From the NCBI GenBank assembly GCA_051652245.1, contig JBOFTV010000014.1, positions 1-49,602 on the forward strand: 49,602 nt of DNA. The letters run 5' to 3'. Position numbers and translations under genes: made by a program. The notes below the pieces were generated by a model that saw nothing but the letters and a program-made list of their open reading frames with translations, was not told the origin of the DNA and ran no database searches. Shown piece after piece: positions 43,281 through 49,602 of the stretch (its first letter is position 1; every line of letters starts with the position of its first letter). The stretch is from BHER01 sp051652245. GTDB lineage: Bacteria; Bacillota_I; Bacilli_A; Culicoidibacterales; Culicoidibacteraceae.

Positions 43281-44939
43281 TTATATTGATTGTAAGACAA
43301 ACTGAACAACAACAATCGGATATCTTTTGATTTTACGATAAATTGTCTGATTTATTTGTTCTTGTATTCGTTTTTTGAGCGCATTGATTTTAACATCGCT
43401 GCTACTTGTATTTGATTTCTCAACCGCAGAAACCACTGTTTCATTGATTTCACTAATCAGCTGCTTCTGCTCTTTTTCGGGAATAAATCCCTGTGATTGA
43501 AAATTGACATACTGTACACTATAAACGTCACTTTTATTAACTAAAGCAACTGTAAGGATAACTACCCCATCTGCTGAAAGCTGCTCGCGCTCTTTTAAGA
43601 TTACATTATCGGTATCTTCAATCATATTTCCATCAACCAGAATTTCTTCTAGTGAAAGATTTGTTCGCTCTGACTTGCATTCTTTGCCATTTTCAAAGCT
43701 AACCCATTCACCATTATCGGCAAAAATAATTGATTTTTCATGCTGACCCGCAGCTATCATTTTTGTTTTAAACTCGATCATTTGACGGTATTCACCATCA
43801 CTGGCAATCAAATATTTGGGTGCCATAATATTTTTCAGGAGTTTCATATCTTCAATTCCCGCAATATCAAATGTAACTGCTAGCGGATCAATGATGGCTG
43901 CTTTATGATTTTTCTTAAATAAAGCATCTATCACCGCACTCGTTTTTAATTCACTTCCTGGAATTTTAGGCACTGCAATGATGACAGTATCTTCGGATTC
44001 AACGCGAATGTCTTTATGTGTATCTGATAAAATGTGTAGCATCAAATCATACGGTACACCTTCATCACCTAGCACAAGAAAAACTGATTTCTCTCGATCA
44101 GCCTGCTTAATTTTTTGAATATTAACAAGTGTTTCCGGGGCCATTTTTATTGCTTTATGTTTTACTGCTTGCACAACAAGTTCATAGCCTTTTTTACCTA
44201 GTACACATATTTTCTTCTTTTTTTGTTCAGTAATTGTTATTGCCGTTTGAATGCCTAACATATTTTTTGTAAATAAATTAATAAACACTGCACCCTTACT
44301 CATTGATATCTCAGCATCCATCTTCTTCGTAAATGCATCCGAAGTCACGCCAAAACTATTTGTTTCTGCACCTTTTACAGGTGAAATAAGCGCCAAAATA
44401 TTTTTGTTTTTCAGATTAGCAAGTTGGGCAAACTCCATTTCAAAGGCCTGTGGAACATTTTGATTAAAGACATAATCACTAATGTATACTATATTTCCAT
44501 ATTCATGCTCAATTAAAAACCCAAGATTCCCTGGAATAGAATACGTCATCGAAAATGATAAAATTTGGGTCTTCCCAAATTTTATCTTCTTCTGTGGCAG
44601 CATATCAAAATATTTTTGATTTTTATCACTTATTTCTTTTCTTATTATTGCATTTGTAAATTTACTTGCATAAATAGGCGCTGTAATAATTTCCATCAGC
44701 ATCTGAATCGAGCCAATATTAGCATCACTTATATTTGAGAGGATAACTGCTCTAACTCTTTTTTTATTATTTCTAATATATGTCATGTCCGGTATGACTT
44801 TATCAATACCAAACGTAATATCTTCTGGATATTTCATGCCAGAATCAAATATAAATATATCATTATCTATCTCTAGGAGATGTAATTTATGACCAATTTC
44901 TGTTAGTCCTCCTAGTGCAACGAAGTTTAATTTTCCCAT
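43281..44939 (-). CDS. RNase J paralogue lacking catalytic metal ligands
   Basis: A 552-residue protein with the full RNase J layout: metallo-β-lactamase halves around a β-CASP domain, then a C-terminal domain. The N-terminus LNFVALGGLTEIGHKLHLLEI and the C-terminal GEYRQM block are clear. The HxHxDH metal motif is replaced by SNISDAN (68-74), the His of HSIPDS by Tyr (TYSIPGN, 133), the GHAS-type His region by TFDIAGIED, and the His of PVHGEYR by Asp (IASDGEYR). Only the motif IV Asp (SDYVFN, D155) remains. It should be unable to cut RNA. By analogy with weakly active RNase J2 subunits it may scaffold an active J1 encoded elsewhere. Confidence 0.85.
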   Translation of the reverse strand: MGKLNFVALGGLTEIGHKLHLLEIDNDIFIFDSGMKYPEDITFGIDKVIPDMTYIRNNKKRVRAVILSNISDANIGSIQMLMEIITAPIYASKFTNAIIRKEISDKNQKYFDMLPQKKIKFGKTQILSFSMTYSIPGNLGFLIEHEYGNIVYISDYVFNQNVPQAFEMEFAQLANLKNKNILALISPVKGAETNSFGVTSDAFTKKMDAEISMSKGAVFINLFTKNMLGIQTAITITEQKKKKICVLGKKGYELVVQAVKHKAIKMAPETLVNIQKIKQADREKSVFLVLGDEGVPYDLMLHILSDTHKDIRVESEDTVIIAVPKIPGSELKTSAVIDALFKKNHKAAIIDPLAVTFDIAGIEDMKLLKNIMAPKYLIASDGEYRQMIEFKTKMIAAGQHEKSIIFADNGEWVSFENGKECKSERTNLSLEEILVDGNMIEDTDNVILKEREQLSADGVVILTVALVNKSDVYSVQYVNFQSQGFIPEKEQKQLISEINETVVSAVEKSNTSSSDVKINALKKRIQEQINQTIYRKIKRYPIVVVQFVLQSI

Positions 44940-45022
44940 TTTTATTCTTCTTTCCTATTACTACGCTTTTTTATTGCAGCATCTTTTGCTTGCATACGTG
45001 TAACTCGTATTTCAATTTTATA

Positions 45023-46204
45023 CTACTTTTTTTCTATTATTTGTTCAATAACATGTGCTTTAAAGTCTTTTTTCTGCTGTTCTGACGGTACATACTTAAT
45101 ATTATAATTTGTAAGCATCCTACACCCCATTGTGCTTAAGTAACTTTCAATTTCTTTAAATGCTGAATTACTCCATCCATATGAACTGAAAGCCATTGCC
45201 GTTTTATTTCTTGGTTTAAAGCCTTTTGCATATGTTAAAAATCCAGCAATTGTAGGAATAATTGTGTTATTTAAATTAGAGCTTCCTACAAACATATATT
45301 TACAGACCATCATTTTTGGAATAATTGCGGAAATATCGTCTGTATGCGCATGTAAATTATACAAGTGGTACGGGATTTTTAAATCTTCTAGCACTTCAGA
45401 TATAACATAGGCCATCTCTTTTGTTGAGCCCCACATAGAATCAAAAACAATAATTGCGCTCCCATCATTTTCATGATTTGCCCATTGTGCATACAGTTCT
45501 GCGACCTTCTCAATATTTGCTTTTTTTCGCCAAATTATTCCGTGAGCATTAGCAATCATTTCAATGTCTAAACCACTCACTGCATCCAACGCCTTTCTAA
45601 CAGGCATGGCATAAGGCATAACAATATTAGCATAGTATGTCTGTAGCTCTTCGTATATGATATCATTTGGATACTCATCATCAAATCGTTCGCTTGATGC
45701 TAAATGTTGACCAAATGCATCATTTGAAAATAAAATTTTCTCTTCAGGCATGTATGCAACCATGCTATCGGGCCAATGAACCATCGGAATTGTCACAAAG
45801 CTTAGTGATCGCGCTCCCAGTGAAATTATTTCTCCCGTTTTCATAATCTGATGCGGAAACTCCCGATGAAAATGCAGTTCTAAATGGTTTATATCCTCTT
45901 TTGAGCAAATTATAGTTGCATTAGGTGCTTCCTCCAATAATTCTGGGATGGCTCCTGCATGGTCTAATTCTGCATGTAATGACACAATATAGTCAATATC
46001 TTTCGGGTCAACAATCGCTTTAATTCGACGCATCATTTCTGCTGCGTGAGATTTTTTTACTGTATCAATAACCGTTATCTTCTCATCAACTACTAGATAC
46101 GCATTATAGGTTGTTCCTCTTGGTGTAATATATCCATGTACATTTCTAACTTCCCAGTCAATTGCTCCTACCCAATATATTCCTTTTCTCAAACTGATTG
46201 ACAT
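45023..46204 (-). CDS. FprA-type flavodiiron protein
   Basis: A 393-residue A-type flavoprotein that reduces O2 to water (or NO to N2O) in anaerobes and microaerophiles. The diiron site is intact: HAELDH (77-82), H143 in MVHWPDS, D162 in SNDAFGQH and H221 in NAHGIIW. A flavodoxin domain starts near 250 (VFDSMWGSTKEMAY, with the FMN loop). It starts at ATG behind AGGAG. It points to an oxygen-sensitive lifestyle, which would fit the Fe-S machinery here. Electron donors (rubredoxin, NADH reductase) are not in the window. An in-frame extension of 26 codons follows its TAG stop. Confidence 0.94.
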   Translation of the reverse strand: MSISLRKGIYWVGAIDWEVRNVHGYITPRGTTYNAYLVVDEKITVIDTVKKSHAAEMMRRIKAIVDPKDIDYIVSLHAELDHAGAIPELLEEAPNATIICSKEDINHLELHFHREFPHQIMKTGEIISLGARSLSFVTIPMVHWPDSMVAYMPEEKILFSNDAFGQHLASSERFDDEYPNDIIYEELQTYYANIVMPYAMPVRKALDAVSGLDIEMIANAHGIIWRKKANIEKVAELYAQWANHENDGSAIIVFDSMWGSTKEMAYVISEVLEDLKIPYHLYNLHAHTDDISAIIPKMMVCKYMFVGSSNLNNTIIPTIAGFLTYAKGFKPRNKTAMAFSSYGWSNSAFKEIESYLSTMGCRMLTNYNIKYVPSEQQKKDFKAHVIEQIIEKK

Positions 46205-46252
46205 CGTAATTCTCCTCTACATTAAGTACTTTAAAAATATTACCCTTTTTTT

Positions 46253-46798
46253 CTAAACCGTCATTACATCTTTTTCTTTGTTGGCAATGACTTGATCGAT
46301 TTCTTTGATGAATAAATCTGTTTTCTTTTGAATTTCATCCTGATTTCCTTTTAGTTCATCTGCTGGTAACTCAAGCCTTTTACAGCCTTCATTTGCGTCA
46401 CGTCTGACATTACGAACGGCTACTTTTGCCGTCTCTCCTATTGTCTTAATTTGCTTAACAAATTCTTGCCTACGCTCTTTTGTTAATGCTGGAATATTTA
46501 TTCTAATAACATTTCCATCATTTGTTGGATTAAATCCTAGATTTGCTTGCTGAATACTTGTTTCAATTGCTCCTAAGATCGATTTATCATAAGGCGTTAC
46601 CAATAAGCTATGGGCATCTGCTGCACCAATTTGTGCTATTTGATTTATTGGTGTTGCTACACCATAGTATTCCACCATAAGTTTATTTAATACCTGTGGA
46701 TTTGCACTTCCTGTATTAATTGTTGCAAGCTCTGAGTTTAACCGCTCAATTGCTTTTAACATTTTCGTATTCATTTCTGCTATAACTGTTTGTGACAT
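46253..46798 (-). CDS. frr: Ribosome recycling factor
   Basis: A 181-residue RRF that splits post-termination ribosomes with EF-G. Blocks include MLKAIERLNSELATINTGSANPQVL, VEYYGVATPINQIAQI and the PALTKERRQEFVKQIKTIGE hairpin region, ending EIDQVIANKEKDVMTV. The typical RTGRA near residue 28 reads NTGSAN. The start at 46798 follows AAGGAG and sits directly after the pyrH stop (TAACATG), so translation is tightly coupled. Confidence 0.97.
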   Translation of the reverse strand: MSQTVIAEMNTKMLKAIERLNSELATINTGSANPQVLNKLMVEYYGVATPINQIAQIGAADAHSLLVTPYDKSILGAIETSIQQANLGFNPTNDGNVIRINIPALTKERRQEFVKQIKTIGETAKVAVRNVRRDANEGCKRLELPADELKGNQDEIQKKTDLFIKEIDQVIANKEKDVMTV

Positions 46799-46799
46799 G

Positions 46800-47534
46800 T
46801 TACACATCTCCTTCATTTCTTCTAGGAACAATCATCGTTCCTGTAATTTCGCCAGTGATAGCTTTAGTAATATTCCCTGGTTCTGTCATCGAAAAAACAA
46901 ATGTTGGAATATTATTTTCCTCACTTAAGGTTGCAGATGTCAAATCCATGACACCTAATTTTTTAAGCAGCATATCTTCATATGTTAGTATGTCAAATCT
47001 TTTAGCATATTTATTCATATTTGGGTCGGAGTCGTACACACCATCAACATTATTTTTACCGGCTAAAATAACAGAGGCTCCTATTTCTGCAGCTCTCAGG
47101 GCTGCTGTTGTATCCGTTGAAAAATATGGGCTCCCAGTTCCAGCAGCAAAAATAACAATTCTTTCTGAATCTAAGTATTGTAACGCTTTCTCTCTTGTAT
47201 ATGCCTCCGTAATTGTTGGCATCGAGATTGCTGTCTGTACACGGCATGGCACCCCCATTTGAACAAGGGCATCTTTTAGTGCAAGTGCATTCATAACAGT
47301 ACCAAGCATTCCAATATAATCAGCATTTGCGCGCTCAAATCCCGCATTTTCTGCTGTTTTACCACGCCACATATTACCTCCACCCACAACAATGGCAATT
47401 TGCTTGACTTTTTGATAGCCTATTTTTATTTCTGAGGCTACAGCCTTAACAGTATTAATATCAATACCAAAACCTGTGCCTCCAGCTAGTGCTTCACCAC
47501 TTAATTTCAATAATACACGGCCTTCATGTTTCAT
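46800..47534 (-). CDS. pyrH: Uridylate kinase PyrH
   Basis: A 244-residue UMP kinase of the amino-acid-kinase fold making UDP. Motifs: VLLKLSGEALAG, IVVGGGNMWRGKTAE, ADYIGMLGTVMNALAL, FAAGTGSPYFSTDTTAALRA and DGVYDSDPNMN. The ATG at 47534 has AAGGAG at good spacing; the longer frame to 47606 lacks support. It begins the pyrH-frr pair and follows tsf after a terminator-like hairpin. Confidence 0.98.
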   Translation of the reverse strand: MKHEGRVLLKLSGEALAGGTGFGIDINTVKAVASEIKIGYQKVKQIAIVVGGGNMWRGKTAENAGFERANADYIGMLGTVMNALALKDALVQMGVPCRVQTAISMPTITEAYTREKALQYLDSERIVIFAAGTGSPYFSTDTTAALRAAEIGASVILAGKNNVDGVYDSDPNMNKYAKRFDILTYEDMLLKKLGVMDLTSATLSEENNIPTFVFSMTEPGNITKAITGEITGTMIVPRRNEGDV

Positions 47535-47644
47535 ACTACTTCTCCTTATTTTCTCCAGTAATTGTCCTAGACTCTTACCCTTATCATACTTCTGCCCATA
47601 GACCAAACCATAACCTACCTATTTTCTTTTATATAAGAAAAAAC

Positions 47645-47661
47645 GCACATCCACCATGCGC
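47645..47661 (-). terminator. Terminator or attenuator between tsf and pyrH
   Basis: On the minus strand GCGCAT and ATGTGC form a 6-bp stem (one G-U pair) with a 5-nt loop, followed by GTTTTTT. A second hairpin lies just upstream, CGAGT...ACTCG at 47664-47693, with AATGA/TCATT nested inside. It is likely to reduce read-through from rpsB-tsf into pyrH-frr. Confidence 0.6.
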
Positions 47662-47718
47662 AACGAGTCATGTAATGATTCATTGCTCACTCGAATGAAG
47701 CGCTTTAAACATTATTAT

Positions 47719-48591
47719 TTAGCGAACTTGACTCATAACTTCTGCTGCGAAATCTATTTCTTCTTTTTCAATTCCTTCACCAACACCATAACGAACATAC
47801 TTTATAACAGTTCCATTATTTTCTGATAAATATGCTCCGACTTTTACGTCCGGATTTTTGACGAAATCTTGCTCAATCATAACTGAATCACTAAAGAATT
47901 TTGTCATACGCCCTTCAATAATTTTCTCTGCAATATTAGCAGGTTTGTTTTCTTCTGCAACTGCTGCTGTTAGTTCTGCTTGTTTTGCTCCAACAACTTC
48001 TGCTGGTAAGTCATTACGCGAAATTGCCAATGGATTAATTGCCGCAACATGCATAGCAACATCTTTAGCAACTGCTTCTCCTGCATTTTCAACAAGAGTT
48101 AGTGATGCGATTCGGCCTCCCATATGAAGATAAATTCCGAAGGCTTCATCTCCTTTTTTCTCAAGGACTTCAAAGCGTCTTAATGTGATTTTCTCACCTA
48201 TCACTGAAATTGCGTGGACAATTATTTCTGCTAACGTTTGATTGTCTGCTGTTACTGTAAGTGCCTCTTCAACTGTTTTTGGATTATTTTTCAACAAAAT
48301 ATCTCCTACAGTATTCATTAATTCTAAAAACTTATCATTTTTAGAAACAAAATCTGTTTCCGCATTTACTTCATAGATTACGGCATGTGTATCGTTTGAT
48401 TTAATGCCACATAATCCTTCTGCCGCAATACGATCATTTTTCTTAGCTGCTTTTACTAGGCCATTTTCACGTAACCAGACACTTGCTTCTTCAATGTTAC
48501 CATTTGTTTCTGTCAATGCCTTTTTACAGTCTAAAATTCCCGCACCTGTTTTTGCCCTTAATTCTTTAACCATTTGCCCTGTAATATTCAT
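47719..48591 (-). CDS. tsf: Translation elongation factor Ts
   Basis: A 290-residue EF-Ts that recycles EF-Tu-GDP. The N-terminal UBA-like block reads VKELRAKTGAGILDCKKALTE, the core has NAETDFVSKNDKFLELMN, and IASLTLVENAGEAVAKDVAMH follows. The C-terminal DFVKNPDVKVGAYL region and final helix are typical. It starts 11 bp after rpsB and shares its promoter. Confidence 0.98.
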   Translation of the reverse strand: MNITGQMVKELRAKTGAGILDCKKALTETNGNIEEASVWLRENGLVKAAKKNDRIAAEGLCGIKSNDTHAVIYEVNAETDFVSKNDKFLELMNTVGDILLKNNPKTVEEALTVTADNQTLAEIIVHAISVIGEKITLRRFEVLEKKGDEAFGIYLHMGGRIASLTLVENAGEAVAKDVAMHVAAINPLAISRNDLPAEVVGAKQAELTAAVAEENKPANIAEKIIEGRMTKFFSDSVMIEQDFVKNPDVKVGAYLSENNGTVIKYVRYGVGEGIEKEEIDFAAEVMSQVR

Positions 48592-48602
48592 CTTATTACC
48601 TC

Positions 48603-49430
48603 CTAAACTTCTAAAGTTGCTTCAACAACTTCAACTGCTTCAACTGCTTCAACTGCTTCAACTGCTTCTGTTGCTTCTGTTGCTTCTGTTGCTTCAACAA
48701 TTTCGACTGGTTCTACTAATTCTTGCTCAGCAATTTGTTCGCTTTCATTTCCACCGTTTGCTTCAATAGCTGCATCAGCCATTTTACCAACGATAAGTCT
48801 TACTGCCCGGATTGCATCATCATTTGCTGGTATTACGTAGTCTACAGTTGTTGGATCACAGTTTGTATCAACAATACCAAATACTGGAATATGTAATCTC
48901 TTAGCTTCTGCAATAGCATTATGTTCTTTACGTGGATCAACAATAAACATTGCTTGTGGTAATTGCTCCATGTGTTTGATTCCACCTAAGAATTTTTCAA
49001 GTTTAATTGCTTGTTTTTGTAATAAAATGACTTCTTTTTTAGGTAGTAAAGCAAACGTACCGTCTTCCATCATTTTTTCGATTTCAAATAATCTATTGAC
49101 TCTTTTTCTAATTGTTGCAAAGTTTGTCAATGTTCCACCTAACCAACGGTGATTAACAAAAAACATGTTTGAACGAATTGCTTCGTCTGCTACTGCTGAT
49201 TGAGCTTGTTTTTTGGTTCCAACAAATAATATTTTACCGCCTTCTGCTGCAATGTTATACATTGCTTCATATGCACGATCAATACATACTGATGTTTTTT
49301 GTAAATCAATGATATAAATACCATTTCTTGATGTATAAATATACTTCGCCATTTTCGGGTTCCATCGACGTGTTTGGTGACCAAAGTGTACACCTGATTC
49401 TAATAAACTTTTCATAGAAATTACTGACAT
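48603..49430 (-). CDS. rpsB: Ribosomal protein S2 with acidic repeat tail
   Basis: A 275-residue S2 of the 30S subunit. The core starts SMKSLLESGVHFGHQTRRWNPKM and includes NHRWLGGTLTNF and VIPANDDAIRAVRLIVGKMADA. After about residue 230 it carries an acidic tail of repeated EAT, EAV and EVV triplets, encoded by a 9-bp tandem repeat. The ATG at 49430 follows AGGAGG; the frame open to 49484 would start in the 5' UTR. It is the first gene of rpsB-tsf. Confidence 0.98.
   Translation of the reverse strand: MSVISMKSLLESGVHFGHQTRRWNPKMAKYIYTSRNGIYIIDLQKTSVCIDRAYEAMYNIAAEGGKILFVGTKKQAQSAVADEAIRSNMFFVNHRWLGGTLTNFATIRKRVNRLFEIEKMMEDGTFALLPKKEVILLQKQAIKLEKFLGGIKHMEQLPQAMFIVDPRKEHNAIAEAKRLHIPVFGIVDTNCDPTTVDYVIPANDDAIRAVRLIVGKMADAAIEANGGNESEQIAEQELVEPVEIVEATEATEATEAVEAVEAVEAVEVVEATLEV
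48616..48723. repeat. 9-bp tandem repeat in the 3' end of rpsB
   Basis: About twelve 9-bp units in register with the codons. Core units are ACTGCTTCA (three times), ACTGCTTCT and GTTGCTTCT (twice), with diverged ends. Each unit encodes Glu-Ala-Thr or Glu-Ala-Val on the minus strand. Perfect neighbouring copies suggest recent expansion or slippage. Confidence 0.9.
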
Positions 49431-49547
49431 TTCTATTCCTCCTATATTCTTGTTTTTCCTCCAAATAGTTCGAAATAACATCACCTATTATTCTAGGCAC
49501 TCGACGTTAAAATTCCTACTTGTGCGTATTTTTTTCATACAATAATA

Positions 49548-49576
49548 ATTATACTTGAAATGAAAAAAGAATGCAA
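49548..49576 (-). promoter_or_regulatory. Strong promoter of rpsB-tsf
   Basis: On the minus strand TTGCAT (49571-49576) and TATAAT (49548-49553) are 17 bp apart. The -35 hexamer lies within the 3' arm of the upstream terminator hairpin. The 5' UTR is about 110 nt, long enough for feedback control by S2, but I recognise no known leader motif. Confidence 0.8.
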
Positions 49577-49602
49577 TAAATTTAACGTTTTTTGCATTCT
49601 TT
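49566..49602 (-). terminator. Terminator of the gene upstream of rpsB
   Basis: AAAGAATGCAA (49566-49576) pairs with TTGCATTCTTT (49592-49602), an 11-bp perfect stem, followed on the minus strand by TTT. The gene it serves lies beyond the window edge, on the same strand. Confidence 0.85.

Noticed and set aside
48616..48723. Possible CRISPR-like array
   Set aside because: The unit is 9 bp, in codon register and without spacers; it is a coding tandem repeat.
48404..48769. Plus-strand ORF with Leu/Gln repeats over rpsB-tsf
   Set aside because: It is the antisense reading of the S2 tail repeat and the start of tsf; it has no ribosome binding site.
49431..49547. S2 autoregulatory leader in the rpsB 5' UTR
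   Set aside because: The UTR is long enough and has a small CCTA/TAGG hairpin, but I see no recognised leader motif.

Overview
This is an AT-rich stretch of a low-GC Gram-positive chromosome (Bacillota) that uses the standard bacterial code: sufS, for example, ends in TGA. The phylum call rests on SufBCDSU, HrcA/CIRCE control, a T-box ahead of ileS, FtsA-FtsZ-SepF-YlmH-DivIVA, the alaS-ireB-ruvX-yrzB-mltG cluster, a class D-type sortase and a PrsA-like lipoprotein. A deep lineage such as Erysipelotrichia or a relative is possible, but I cannot establish it. Nearly all genes lie on the minus strand. The exceptions are the IS at the left end, the HIT/prsA pair, plsY and rarA.

Layout from left to right: 1-2.9 kb is a graveyard of mobile DNA, with an intact IS1634-type transposase, the tail of an IS30-type transposase and the last 43 codons of a tyrosine integrase. 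2.97-7.98 kb is the sufC-sufD-sufS-sufU-sufB iron-sulphur assembly operon (minus). 8.3-9.9 kb holds HIT and PrsA-like genes (plus). 10.0-14.95 kb is the heat-shock chaperone set, transcribed in the order dnaJ, then hrcA-grpE-dnaK, each unit with a CIRCE-covered consensus promoter. 15.1-21.1 kb holds a sortase, then xer, trmFO, topA and dprA. plsY (plus) converges on nth-dnaD-trmD-rimM. 24.5-29.3 kb is the alaS-ireB-ruvX-yrzB-mltG operon, followed by recD2 and mnmA. rarA (plus) converges on ileS, which has a T-box leader with an ATC (Ile) specifier. 37.4-41.7 kb is the division cluster divIVA-ylmH-sepF-ftsZ-ftsA. An internally deleted, frameshifted IS66 transposase separates it from an RNase J paralogue, an FprA-type flavodiiron protein, frr, pyrH, tsf and rpsB.

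Most of the window is conserved housekeeping DNA. The points that stand out are: (1) an RNase J homologue that has lost essentially every metal-binding histidine while keeping the fold; (2) paired CIRCE operators in which the -35 hexamer is built from the operator arm itself, with dnaJ moved upstream of hrcA; (3) an FtsA with degenerate nucleotide-binding motifs; (4) a PrsA-like lipoprotein with an insertion in the parvulin domain; (5) a 9-bp tandem repeat encoding an acidic tail on ribosomal protein S2; (6) the layered mobile-element scar beside the suf terminator. I found no CRISPR array, no tRNA or rRNA gene and no obvious new defence system.
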